The translations under genes and the position numbers were made by a program. Below, piece by piece: positions 25,990 through 34,120 of a stretch of 64,000 nt of DNA. Every line of letters starts with the position of its first letter. Position 1 is the stretch's first letter. The DNA comes from Pseudarthrobacter sulfonivorans. GTDB taxonomy: Bacteria > Actinomycetota > Actinomycetes > Actinomycetales > Micrococcaceae. Below the pieces are notes generated by a model. That model was not told where the DNA came from, did no database searches, and was given only the letters and a program-made list of their open reading frames with translations. The stretch covers positions 1 through 64,000 of the forward strand of contig NZ_JACXBW010000015.1 in assembly GCF_014712225.1 (NCBI RefSeq), in the 5' to 3' direction.

Positions 25990-26787
25990 GTGGCAGAGCA
26001 GGCAGGGTCAGGACAAGCAGGAAAAGGCCCGAACTGGTGGCGCATCTTCCACGACAAGTTCGTGGTGGAAGAACGCTTCATGGAGCCGGAGGCGCGCAGG
26101 GGGCTTTACCGCGCCGCGGTGATCCTGATGGGAGTGGGCACCCTGGTATTTATCGTCACGCTGGTGGGGGTGGTGCAAAGCGGCACCGGACCGTGGGGAC
26201 CGGACGAACCGATCCGGGAATGGCTGCTCGGCACCCGTTCAGGGACGCTTACCGGCGTGATGATCTTCCTCGCCGTGATCTTCGGGCCGGTAGCCTTGCC
26301 CATCATCGTGCTGGTGGTCACGGTGGCGTGGGGGTTCGCGGCGAAGCACGCCTGGCGGCCCATTGTCCTGGCTGCCGCGATGCTCACGGGCGTGATCGTT
26401 TCTCAGATCATCCTGCAGATCGTGGAACGGTCCCGGCCGCCGGTGGAGCTGATGCTTTTTGGCGCCGACCATACGTTCTCGTTTCCTTCCGGCCACGTCC
26501 TGGGGGCCTGTGACTTCCTGCTGGTGGGAACGTTCCTGATCTTCTCGCGGCGGGAGAACCCACGGTCTGCCGTTCTGGGCTTTGTGGGCGCGGGAATCGG
26601 CATTGTGCTGGCCATCATGAGCCGGCTGTACCTCGGCTACCACTGGTTCAGCGATGCTCTCTCTTCCCTGTCCCTGGCGCTCGTCATCCTGGGCGCCTAC
26701 ATCGCCCTGGACACCTGGCGGACCGCCCGGATCCCCGGCGAACGGATCACGGGCGAGCTCTCCAAAGCCGACGCGCCGGGCGAATAG
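25990..26787 (+). CDS. PAP2-family membrane phosphatase
   Basis: A 265-residue polytopic protein with the three-part acid phosphatase signature. First comes the VERSRPP region, then FSFPSGHVLGA with Ser and His. Last is SRLYLGYHWFSD with the Arg, the catalytic His and the Asp. Members act on undecaprenyl pyrophosphate or phosphatidic acid at the membrane. The GTG start follows GGAAG. The MmcQ gene begins 5 bases after its stop. Confidence 0.88.
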   Translation: MAEQAGSGQAGKGPNWWRIFHDKFVVEERFMEPEARRGLYRAAVILMGVGTLVFIVTLVGVVQSGTGPWGPDEPIREWLLGTRSGTLTGVMIFLAVIFGPVALPIIVLVVTVAWGFAAKHAWRPIVLAAAMLTGVIVSQIILQIVERSRPPVELMLFGADHTFSFPSGHVLGACDFLLVGTFLIFSRRENPRSAVLGFVGAGIGIVLAIMSRLYLGYHWFSDALSSLSLALVILGAYIALDTWRTARIPGERITGELSKADAPGE

Positions 26788-26792
26788 CTGCC

Positions 26793-27101
26793 ATGGTTAC
26801 CGAGCAGGACGTCCGCGGCATGTGCCTCGCGCTGCCCGGCGTCACCGAACGCAGCAGCTGGGGGCAGCCTGCCTGGTTCGCCAAGACACTCATGGCGCGC
26901 ATGTGGGAGGACGGCGTGCTGACCGTCAAGACCGCGGAGCGGGAAGCGCTGGCAGGCACGGAGCCCGGAACGTATTTCTGGACCCCGCACCACGAGCGGT
27001 CACCGCAGTTGGTGCTGGTCCGGCTGGCACGGATAAACAGCGATGAACTGGGCGAACTGCTCGAAGATTCCTACCGGCTGGCGGGTGGCCGCGGGGCGTA
27101 A
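26793..27101 (+). CDS. MmcQ/YjbR family protein
   Basis: A 102-residue small protein with the YjbR/CyaY-like fold pattern. It opens with VRGMCLALPGVTERSSWGQP, then VLTVKTAEREALAG, and ends with LLEDSYRLAGGRGA. The family is often called DNA-binding but has no proven role. Probably co-transcribed with the PAP2 gene 5 bases upstream. Confidence 0.85.
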   Translation: MVTEQDVRGMCLALPGVTERSSWGQPAWFAKTLMARMWEDGVLTVKTAEREALAGTEPGTYFWTPHHERSPQLVLVRLARINSDELGELLEDSYRLAGGRGA

Positions 27102-27135
27102 CGGAACGGCCGACGTCGGGCGGTTCGGCGAAGCG

Positions 27136-27456
27136 CTACGGCTCGGGGAGTGAGCGCGCGCGTTTGAGCGCCCGGTGCAACTTGGCGTTGGCCGCCTCAA
27201 GTTCCAGGACCTTCGAGACCCCCGCCAGATTGAGGCCTTGGGCCAGCAACTCTCCGATGTGCAGGAGGACCGCGATGTCGGCGTCACTGTACTGGCGTGT
27301 GCCGCCGGATGTCCGTGCGGGTGTGAGGAGGCCGCGGGTCTCGTAGAGGCGGATGTTCTGCTGGCCTGTGCTGGCCAGCTGGGCCGCCACGGAAATGGCG
27401 TAGAGCGCCCGGCCGTCCCGGGGCTGGGGTGCACGTCCGGTGTCCGGCCCGCTCAT
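27136..27456 (-). CDS. MerR-family heat-shock regulator (HspR-like)
   Basis: A 106-residue MerR regulator. The winged HTH contains YAISVAAQLAS, NIRLYETRGLLTPARTSGGT and RQYSDADIAVLLHI; the C-terminal helix reads LEAANAKLHRALKRARS. This matches HspR, which represses heat-shock genes and is released on heat stress, often with DnaK as co-repressor. It is divergent from the Hsp20 gene and probably represses it. ATG 27456 is preferred over 27468. No canonical HAIR operator is visible, but nested inverted repeats lie in the intergenic region. Confidence 0.87.
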   Translation of the reverse strand: MSGPDTGRAPQPRDGRALYAISVAAQLASTGQQNIRLYETRGLLTPARTSGGTRQYSDADIAVLLHIGELLAQGLNLAGVSKVLELEAANAKLHRALKRARSLPEP

Positions 27457-27519
27457 AGTTGCTCCCAAAAATTCCTGTGAAAAGTGGCTTGCTTCAGTGT
27501 CGCACAGGTGCTATAAAAA

Positions 27520-27549
27520 ATCTATATCCACCACCATAGATACGTGGAT
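27520..27549. promoter_or_regulatory. Nested inverted repeats, candidate HspR-type operator
   Basis: ATCTAT (27520-27525) pairs with ATAGAT (27536-27541), and ATCCAC (27526-27531) with GTGGAT (27544-27549). They lie in the divergent region between the MerR regulator and Hsp20, about 50 bases before the Hsp20 start. They do not match the CTTGAGT-N7-ACTCAAG HAIR consensus. Confidence 0.45.
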
Positions 27550-27597
27550 GGTGGGTAGCACAGAATCATTCAACTGCAAATGCTGAAGGAGTGGGAA

Positions 27598-28023
27598 ATG
27601 ATGTTGATGCGTACGGACCCGTTCCGTGAGCTGGACCGCCTCACCCAGCAGGTTTTCGGAACCGCGGCCCGGCCGGCGGCCATGCCGATGGACGCCTGGC
27701 AGGAAGACGGTCAGTTTGTGGTGGCGTTCGATCTGCCCGGGGTCAAAATCGACTCCGTGGACCTGAACGTGGAGCGGAACGTCCTGACGGTGCGGGCGGA
27801 GCGCCTTGATCCGACCCAGCCCAATGTTGAGCTGGTGGCATCGGAGCGTCCGCGCGGCGTGTTCAGCCGCCAGCTGATCCTCGGCGACACGCTGGACACG
27901 GACCGCATCAAGGCCAGCTACGACCAGGGCGTGCTGACCCTGCGGATCCCGGTGGCCGAACAGGCAAAGCCGCGCAAGATCGAGATCGAAACAAAGGGCC
28001 AGATGCACGAGATCGGGAACTAA
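27598..28023 (+). CDS. Hsp20/alpha-crystallin small heat-shock protein
   Basis: A 141-residue small heat-shock protein. The alpha-crystallin domain spans roughly residues 32-130, with FDLPGVKIDSVDLNVERN and the conserved GVLTLRIPV near its end. It binds unfolding proteins without ATP. AAGGAG lies upstream of ATG 27598. Divergent from the HspR-like gene and followed by a terminator-like hairpin, then by a J-domain protein gene. Confidence 0.93.
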   Translation: MMLMRTDPFRELDRLTQQVFGTAARPAAMPMDAWQEDGQFVVAFDLPGVKIDSVDLNVERNVLTVRAERLDPTQPNVELVASERPRGVFSRQLILGDTLDTDRIKASYDQGVLTLRIPVAEQAKPRKIEIETKGQMHEIGN

Positions 28024-28030
28024 TTCCTTC

Positions 28031-28064
28031 CCGGGGCGCCGGCAGCCTGCAGCCGGCGCCCCGG
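28031..28064 (+). terminator. Terminator-like hairpin after Hsp20
   Basis: A perfect 13-bp stem (CCGGGGCGCCGGC with its complement at 28052-28064) and an 8-base loop, 8 bases after the Hsp20 stop. Confidence 0.75.
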
Positions 28065-28097
28065 CCCCATGCCCCTGCGAATTCTCCGGAAACCGCC

Positions 28098-28487
28098 ATG
28101 ACCAGCCAGCCGGACTACTACAACGTCCTGCGGGTGACGCCCGCTGCCAGCCAGCAGGAGATCTCCCGCGCCTACCGCGCCCTGATGCGCACCCACCATC
28201 CGGACCTCGACGGCGCCCCCGCGGATGGCGGCGAGCTACGCCGTGGCGAGCTGCTGCAGATCATGCAGGCCTTTGCGGTCCTGCGCGACCCGGAGCGGCG
28301 CGCAGCCTACGACAGGAGCCGCGCCGGCACCAGCGCGGAGGCTGCCGCGCCCACCAGCACGCGGGCTGCCGCGCCGGTGGTCATTCCGGTCCGAAAGGTC
28401 CACAAACCCGCAGGCGGCTCCGCGCACGGCCCAACCAACCCCATCAGAATCACCCCGGTCCACTGGGAAAGCGGGCCCTGGGCATAA
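28098..28487 (+). CDS. J-domain (DnaJ-like) protein
   Basis: A 129-residue protein. The J domain covers the first 75 residues, with DYYNVLRVTPAASQQEI and the essential HPD tripeptide in RTHHPDLDG, ending LRDPERRAAYDRSRAG. The rest is a low-complexity Ala/Thr/Pro tail with no Gly/Phe or zinc-finger region, so it is a class III-type J protein. It would stimulate a DnaK encoded elsewhere. It sits between Hsp20 and the AAA ATPase in a chaperone island. Confidence 0.88.
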   Translation: MTSQPDYYNVLRVTPAASQQEISRAYRALMRTHHPDLDGAPADGGELRRGELLQIMQAFAVLRDPERRAAYDRSRAGTSAEAAAPTSTRAAAPVVIPVRKVHKPAGGSAHGPTNPIRITPVHWESGPWA

Positions 28488-28513
28488 ACCGCAAGCACAC
28501 CCAAGGAGCACAC

Positions 28514-28891
28514 ATGAGCGAGTGGCGTCGCTACGATTCCCATCTGATCCCCGCCTTCCATGAGCGCTTCGAAACGCGCTGGGGGAAGGGCACCGCCCCG
28601 TTCCTGGATCCCGAGGCGCACGAGGAACCGGTTCCGCGCGCGCAGTGGATCAACCCCGCAACAGGTGCGGCGCTCGCAGTGGTGCCGGTGTGGACCGCGG
28701 ACGAGCGCCAGCAGCGCTCATTCGGGGTGTTCTATCTCCCGCCCGCCGGCGACATCTGGGTACTCCGGCCCGGCTACACGGGCTACCTCGAACCGGCCGA
28801 CGGCGACAGCGAACACCTCGTCACCCTCCGGAACGACGCCTACCGCAAGGCCGTGGCCCACGCCAAGGAATTTCTGTTCGGTTCACAATAG
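28514..28891 (+). CDS. Conserved hypothetical protein in chaperone island
   Basis: A 125-residue soluble protein that I do not recognise. It is rich in aromatic residues (SEWRRYDSHLIPAFHERFE, GVFYLPPAGDIWVLRPGYTGYL) and has no membrane segment or Cys motif. AAGGAG precedes the ATG. It starts 26 bases after the J-domain gene, so the two are probably co-transcribed. Its stop lies 4 bases from the convergent AAA ATPase stop. Confidence 0.75.
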   Translation: MSEWRRYDSHLIPAFHERFETRWGKGTAPFLDPEAHEEPVPRAQWINPATGAALAVVPVWTADERQQRSFGVFYLPPAGDIWVLRPGYTGYLEPADGDSEHLVTLRNDAYRKAVAHAKEFLFGSQ

Positions 28892-28895
28892 GGGC

Positions 28896-30341
28896 TCACA
28901 TTTTTCCGGGCGCAGGGAAGCCGGCACCAAGGTAGCCGGGGCCGGGACCATGCCCGGCCGCCGAATCCAAACCGCTTCCCAGCAGGCTGCGGGTGAGGGT
29001 TTCGGCGTCGGCCATCAGCTCCTCGACGGCGGCACTGAGGTGGGAGTCGGACACCGGCGCGTCTTCAAGCGCGGCCGCCACCACCGCGCGGCGGACCAGT
29101 TCGCGCGCAAAGGACGCAGTGGTTCCTTCGGTCTGTTCCGCGGCGGCAGCGAGTGCCTCAGGGCTGAAAGCCACCCGGCGGCCGTACAGTTCCAGCAGCC
29201 GGACCCGCTCGGCGTGGGCCGGCAGCGGAATTTCGACCGCGAGGTCCACCCTTCCCGGCCGCTGCGCCAGCGCCCGCTCCAGCATGTCCGGCCGGTTCGT
29301 GGTGAGCACAAACGCCACGTCGGCATCCCTGTCCAGCCCGTCCATGGCATCCAGCACCTCAAACAGCAGCGGCTGCGGCCCGTGGCCGAAGCTGCGGTCC
29401 TCGGCGATCAGGTCGCAGTCCTCCAGCACCACAATGGACGGCTGCAGCGCGCGGGCCATGCGGGCAGCCTCCGCGATCCGGGCGAGCGAACCGCCCGAGA
29501 GGAGGATCGCCGTCGAGCCTTCACTCAGGCTGAGGAGGTGGCGCACGGTGTGCGTCTTGCCCGTGCCCGGCCGGCCGTAGAGCAGGATGCCGCGTTTGAG
29601 ATGCTGCCCGTGGTCCCGGAGGGACGCCCGGTGGGTGGCAATGCCTACGGTGTGGTCGGCCACCTTCTGCAGCAGCCCCTCTGGCAGGATGACGTCCGAC
29701 GCCGGCAGGCCGGGGCGGTGATGGAACGTCACCCCAGCCGTGCTGGGGCCGTACTCGGACATCACCAGGGAAATGACCTGGCCCTTGAGGACGCTGTTGT
29801 TGTCCATCCGGCGGCGGAACTCGGCCAGGAACTCCGTGGCCGTGTCCGGGCTGCCGGCCATCACCTCCAGGGAAGCTGCCTGGCGTCCGGAGCGCGGTTC
29901 GGCGTTGCGCTGCAGGACTGCCAGCGGGCTCCCGCCAAACGAGAAAAGCCAGAGGCCCAGCGCCACCGCCTGCCGCTGCGTGTCCGGCCCCACCGCCAGG
30001 TTGGCGTAGTCGGGCTGGGCGAGCGGAAACTGGGGAAAGAGCTGGGACTGCTGCACCATGTCGCTGAAGGACTGGTGGTGACGCTGGCCGCCGCCGCCAA
30101 TGCCCACCAGCCGGCTGGCAGGGTCCCGGGCGGCGAGTTCCGCCATCACGATGTCGGCGTCCACAAACCGGTGCGGCGGAATCACCTCCTCCACCACGGA
30201 CAGCCCCTCAGCGGGCGCCCTGAGGTGCGCAGTCAATGCGGGAAGCAGCTGCAGGCCTTTCTGCTGCCGGTAGCTTCCGGCCTGCGCCAGCTGGACCAAT
30301 GCGCCAAAGTCGTCGATGAACTTCCCCAGTTTTTCATCCAT
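28896..30341 (-). CDS. AAA family ATPase
   Basis: A 481-residue protein. The N-terminal 230 residues are a family-specific domain without a recognised fold. The AAA module then has Walker A GRPGTGKTHT, Walker B IVVLEDCDLI, sensor 1 FVLTTNRPD and the arginine-finger region ALAQRPGRVDLAVEIPLP. It resembles the ATPase core of FtsH/Cdc48-type remodelling machines but lacks a protease domain. Near the Hsp20 and J-domain genes, it may act in protein quality control; substrates are unknown. Divergent from the GH1 gene. Confidence 0.85.
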   Translation of the reverse strand: MDEKLGKFIDDFGALVQLAQAGSYRQQKGLQLLPALTAHLRAPAEGLSVVEEVIPPHRFVDADIVMAELAARDPASRLVGIGGGGQRHHQSFSDMVQQSQLFPQFPLAQPDYANLAVGPDTQRQAVALGLWLFSFGGSPLAVLQRNAEPRSGRQAASLEVMAGSPDTATEFLAEFRRRMDNNSVLKGQVISLVMSEYGPSTAGVTFHHRPGLPASDVILPEGLLQKVADHTVGIATHRASLRDHGQHLKRGILLYGRPGTGKTHTVRHLLSLSEGSTAILLSGGSLARIAEAARMARALQPSIVVLEDCDLIAEDRSFGHGPQPLLFEVLDAMDGLDRDADVAFVLTTNRPDMLERALAQRPGRVDLAVEIPLPAHAERVRLLELYGRRVAFSPEALAAAAEQTEGTTASFARELVRRAVVAAALEDAPVSDSHLSAAVEELMADAETLTRSLLGSGLDSAAGHGPGPGYLGAGFPAPGKM

Positions 30342-30438
30342 GCCCAGACCCTAGCAGCCCACCTCGCGAGGGGGTGCCCGGGTATAGCATTCTGAGTTGT
30401 ATCCGTTCCGCGTATTCTCATCACAAAGGGCTGACGCC

Positions 30439-32004
30439 ATGCATATTTCCGCCAAAGACCTGGCAGCCCTTATCCCCACCGACTTCACGTTGGGCGTGGC
30501 CACCGCGGCGTTCCAGATTGAAGGCGCGCTCACGGAAGACGGGCGTGGCCCCGCGGGCTGGGACATGTTTTCCGCCAAGGACGGCGCCATTGTGGAGAAC
30601 CACAGCCCCGCCGTTGCCTGCGACCACTATCACCGCATGCCGGATGATGTGGCACTGATGAAGCAGCTCGGCGTCGACTCCTACAGGTTCTCGCTGTCCT
30701 GGTCCCGGATCCAGCCCAACGGGAGCGGCCCGGTGAACCCTGCCGGCCTGGCCTTCTACGACCGCCTCCTGGACGAGCTGCTGGCCAACGGGATTTCCCC
30801 GATGCTGACCCTCTATCACTGGGACACTCCGCTGGCATTGGACGACGCCGGCGGCTGGATGAACCGGGACACCGCCTACCGCCTGGCCGAGTTCGCCGCG
30901 ATCGCCGCTGCCGCGTACGGTGACCGCGTAGCCCGGTGGTGCACCATCAACGAGCCCGCCACCGTCACTACCAACGGATATACGCTAGGCCTGCATTCGC
31001 CGGGCGAAGCCCTCATGCTCAACGCACTGCCCACCGTGCACCACCAGCTTCTTGGCCACGGGCTGGCAATGCAGGCATTGCGGGCGGCAGGGGTCCCTGG
31101 CGAGGTCGGGATGACCAACGTGTACTCGCCGATGGTCCCCAACTCGATCAACCCGCTGGACAAGATCAGTGCGGGTCTGATGGACCTCGCCCAGAACCGG
31201 CTGTATGCCGATCCGGTCCTCACGGGCAAGTATCCGGACCTCATCCGGGCGGCGAAATTCTTCGGCTCCTTCGACCACCCGGACGAAGACATGGACATCA
31301 TCTCCCAGCCGCTGGATTTCTACGGGCTGAACTACTACATGCCCACGAAGGTAGCGGTGGGCCCGGGGGAGGGTGCGGTACCGGCGAGCATGGCCGAGGC
31401 CATGGGGAGTGACCTGAGTGCTGCGGGCAACGGTGCCACGCCGTTTCACGTCAAACCCTGGCCCGAAGCGGACATCACGTCCTACGGCTGGCCGGTGAAA
31501 CCCGAATACATGAGGGTCGCGCTGAAAGAGATGGCGGAGCGGTATCCGAATCTTCCGCCGGTGATCATCACCGAAGGCGGAGCCAGCTTCGAGGACATCA
31601 TCGTCCGGGACAAGTCCACGAACACCACATTCATCCCGGACGAGCGGCGCCTCAAGTACCTCTCGGACCATATACAGTCGGCGCTGCAGGCCACGGCGCC
31701 TGGCGGCGAAGCCGAGGCGATTGAGCTGCGCGGCTACTACGTGTGGTCGCTGATGGACAATTTCGAATGGTCCGCGGGGTACAACCAGCCGTTCGGCCTG
31801 CTGCATGTCAATCGCGAGACCCTGGAGAGGACTCCCAAGGCATCCTATTTCTGGTTCCAGGAGCTCATCGAGGAGCGGAACCTCGCGGCGGCGGCGGGTG
31901 CCGCCGTCGCGCAGGCCGCCAGTGGGGAACCCGACGATGTCGCCGTTCCGAGTGCAGCAGAAGTTCCCGACGACGGCGTGACCACCTCGGGTGCCTCCGC
32001 CTGA
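30439..32004 (+). CDS. GH1 beta-glucosidase
   Basis: A 521-residue cytoplasmic family-1 glycosidase. The N-terminal motif is GVATAAFQIEGA. The acid/base Glu172 lies in CTINEPATV and the nucleophile Glu379 in IITEGGASF; most GH1 enzymes have TENG, so the Asn-to-Gly change is unusual. VWSLMDNFEW is also conserved. A 50-residue Ala-rich tail extends past the catalytic domain. A 10-base palindrome CCTCGCGAGG (30362-30371) in the promoter region could be a LacI-type operator. The stop codon lies inside a 20-bp tandem repeat. Confidence 0.92.
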   Translation: MHISAKDLAALIPTDFTLGVATAAFQIEGALTEDGRGPAGWDMFSAKDGAIVENHSPAVACDHYHRMPDDVALMKQLGVDSYRFSLSWSRIQPNGSGPVNPAGLAFYDRLLDELLANGISPMLTLYHWDTPLALDDAGGWMNRDTAYRLAEFAAIAAAAYGDRVARWCTINEPATVTTNGYTLGLHSPGEALMLNALPTVHHQLLGHGLAMQALRAAGVPGEVGMTNVYSPMVPNSINPLDKISAGLMDLAQNRLYADPVLTGKYPDLIRAAKFFGSFDHPDEDMDIISQPLDFYGLNYYMPTKVAVGPGEGAVPASMAEAMGSDLSAAGNGATPFHVKPWPEADITSYGWPVKPEYMRVALKEMAERYPNLPPVIITEGGASFEDIIVRDKSTNTTFIPDERRLKYLSDHIQSALQATAPGGEAEAIELRGYYVWSLMDNFEWSAGYNQPFGLLHVNRETLERTPKASYFWFQELIEERNLAAAAGAAVAQAASGEPDDVAVPSAAEVPDDGVTTSGASA

Positions 32005-32046
32005 GTTCGGGTGCCTCCGCCTGAGTTCGGGTGCCTCCGCCTGACT
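31987..32046 (+). repeat. 20-bp tandem repeat, three units, spanning the GH1 stop codon
   Basis: TCGGGTGCCTCCGCCTGAGT occurs at 31987-32006 and 32007-32026, and with one mismatch (GACT) at 32027-32046. The first unit encodes the last residues and stop of the beta-glucosidase. Confidence 0.93.
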
Positions 32047-32067
32047 TGAGGGGTCTGGCACAGGTCT

Positions 32068-33153
32068 CTAGAGCAGGTCAAGGACCTTAAGCTGCTTGGC
32101 CATTCCCGCGCCGTCCGTCGAATAGATCCAGGGCACTACCGAGGTGGTGTGGTCGCCGTCCTCAGAGTGCCCGCCGGCAAAGACTGACTCGCTGACAGAG
32201 AGTTGCCGGATGGCGATTGCGGCCACCTTGTCGCCGTGGTCCTGGGCGAACCCGGAGTAGATCTCCTCATCGTGCTGGCCGTTGTCGCCGATCAGGAGCC
32301 AGCGCATATCCGGGAATTCCTTGGCCAGGCGTTCCAGGTTGCGGTGCTTGTGCTCCCGCCCGCTGCGGAACCAGCGGTCCTGGGTCAGGCCCCAGTCCGT
32401 AAGCAACAGGGCGCCGGAGGGGTACATGTTCCGGCTCAGGAACCGCTTCAACGTGGGGGCGGCGTTCCAGGGACCCGTGGACAGGTAGATGACCGGGGCG
32501 TCAGGGTGTTCAATGGTGAGCCGATCCAGCAGGACCGCCATCCCCGGGGTGGCCATACGTGCCCTCTCACTGAGCACAAACGTGTTCCACAGTGCCAGGA
32601 ACGGCCGTGGCAGGGCGGTTACCATCACGGTGTCGTCGATGTCGGAGACGATGCCGAATTTGGCGTTGGCATCGATCACCTGGATGAGCGTCTCCACGGG
32701 TTCGGTCCCGTCGGCCTGCAGGATGGCGGTGTGCCACCCGGGGGAAAGCTTCACGTCCACCACCGTGTCGATCAGCCCGCCACGGTCTGCCATGACCCGG
32801 GTGGTGACGCCGCCGATGGTTATGGCCACACCAATGTGCTGTACGGGAGCGCTGGTGAAGGCCCGCCAGCCGCGGACGTTCTGGGTGCCGTTGAGCGCTG
32901 CGTGTTCAGCCGCGCTGCCGGGCGCGGGCTTCTTGGTCAGCAGGACCCGGCCAAGGACGCGCACCCACCCGGTGGAGGATCCGTAGCCCTGGTACGCGAT
33001 GGTCTGCGGCGCGAAATTCCAGCGTCCGGCGAGCCTGATGCGCGTGCCGTTGACGGTGTCCGAAATCCGGTGAGCAAGTCGGAACAGCTGCCTGCCGGAC
33101 AGCGGTGCCGGAGGCGGAGTGTTTTGCGGTGCGTTCTGAGGAGCCCTGTCCAT
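32068..33153 (-). CDS. App1-like phosphatase domain protein (DUF2183)
   Basis: A 361-residue protein. After a beta-rich N-terminal half (RIRLAGRWNFAPQTIAYQG) comes the App1/DUF2183 domain, with the HAD-like motif FGIVSDIDDTVMVT holding the two catalytic Asp. It continues with IYLSTGPWNAAPTLKRFLSR and LLIGDNGQHDEEIY. Yeast App1 is a phosphatidate phosphatase; bacterial members have no assigned substrate. ATG 33153 is preferred over an upstream in-frame start with no family homology. It is convergent with GH1. Confidence 0.87.
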   Translation of the reverse strand: MDRAPQNAPQNTPPPAPLSGRQLFRLAHRISDTVNGTRIRLAGRWNFAPQTIAYQGYGSSTGWVRVLGRVLLTKKPAPGSAAEHAALNGTQNVRGWRAFTSAPVQHIGVAITIGGVTTRVMADRGGLIDTVVDVKLSPGWHTAILQADGTEPVETLIQVIDANAKFGIVSDIDDTVMVTALPRPFLALWNTFVLSERARMATPGMAVLLDRLTIEHPDAPVIYLSTGPWNAAPTLKRFLSRNMYPSGALLLTDWGLTQDRWFRSGREHKHRNLERLAKEFPDMRWLLIGDNGQHDEEIYSGFAQDHGDKVAAIAIRQLSVSESVFAGGHSEDGDHTTSVVPWIYSTDGAGMAKQLKVLDLL

Positions 33154-33220
33154 GTCTCCACTCTGCCACAGCGCACCGCCGCGCCGGGCACGTTCGGCGG
33201 TACCGCCGTCGCGCGTGACG

Positions 33221-33952
33221 TCAGCCGGCGCCAACGAACCAGCGCAGTGTTTCGGCGTTCCGCACGGCATTTCCGCCGCCGTCGTTATTGAAATAGGCAT
33301 ATACGTCCAGGCCAGCCCCGGCCCATTCACGGATACGGCCCGCCCACCACTGCAGGTCCTCATCGGAGTAGGAACCGCCGTAGAGGTGCTCATGGTCGGG
33401 GCCGTGGAGCCGGATGTAGACGAACGGTGCCGTGGCACGCAGGATGCAGGGGAGCCGGGCGCCGCTCATGATGCAGTAGGCAGCGCCGTGCCGTTCCAGC
33501 AGGGCATAGACGTCCGCGTGGTCCCAGCTGGGGTGCCGGAACTCAACCGTCACCCGGACCCACCACGGCACTGCGCCGAGGAAATAATCCAGACGCGCAT
33601 CATCGCGTTCCATCTGCGGCGGGAGCTGGACCAGCAGGACGGCCCGTTTGTCGCCCAGCTCATGCCAGCACCGGACGATCCGTTCCAGCCATACCTCAGG
33701 CGCGTACAGCTTTTTGCCGTGCGTCAGGCCGCGGGGAGCCTTCACCGACATGGCGAACCCGTCCGGGAGCCGGCGCTGCCAGCTGGCGAAGGACGTATCC
33801 CGGGGCCAGCGGTAGAAACTGGCGTTCAGTTCAACAGTGCTGAACCGGGCAACATAATGCTGGAGCCTGTCCCGGGCGGGGAGGCCCGGCGGGTACAGCA
33901 CGCCGTCCCAGTGGTCATAACTCCAGCCGGACGTGCCGATATGAATCGCCAT
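33221..33952 (-). CDS. DUF72 domain-containing protein
   Basis: A 243-residue TIM-barrel-type protein with DUF72 hallmarks: IGTSGWSYDHWDGVLYP at the N-terminus, VELNASFYRWP, FAMSVKAPRGLTH, VEFRHPSW and, near the end, VYAYFNNDGGGNAVRNA. The family is widespread and uncharacterised. It precedes the App1-like gene on the same strand with a 67-base gap. Confidence 0.88.
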   Translation of the reverse strand: MAIHIGTSGWSYDHWDGVLYPPGLPARDRLQHYVARFSTVELNASFYRWPRDTSFASWQRRLPDGFAMSVKAPRGLTHGKKLYAPEVWLERIVRCWHELGDKRAVLLVQLPPQMERDDARLDYFLGAVPWWVRVTVEFRHPSWDHADVYALLERHGAAYCIMSGARLPCILRATAPFVYIRLHGPDHEHLYGGSYSDEDLQWWAGRIREWAGAGLDVYAYFNNDGGGNAVRNAETLRWFVGAG

Positions 33953-34120
33953 ATCTAGCTGATTCCCATAGGTGAGGGGTGCATCATGGTGCCTCCGGTG
34001 TTTCTGGGACGGGCCTTGGACTCAGGCTACCGGCTGTGTCCGGCCGGCGGGCCGACGGCTGTGTTCCCGGCTGGTTTCCTCTTTTCCCTATAAGGGGTGT
34101 CGTTGTGGCAATGTAAGGTC

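Noticed and set aside
27456..27597. Canonical HAIR operator for HspR
   Set aside because: No CTTGAGT-N7-ACTCAAG sequence is present; only other inverted repeats are seen.
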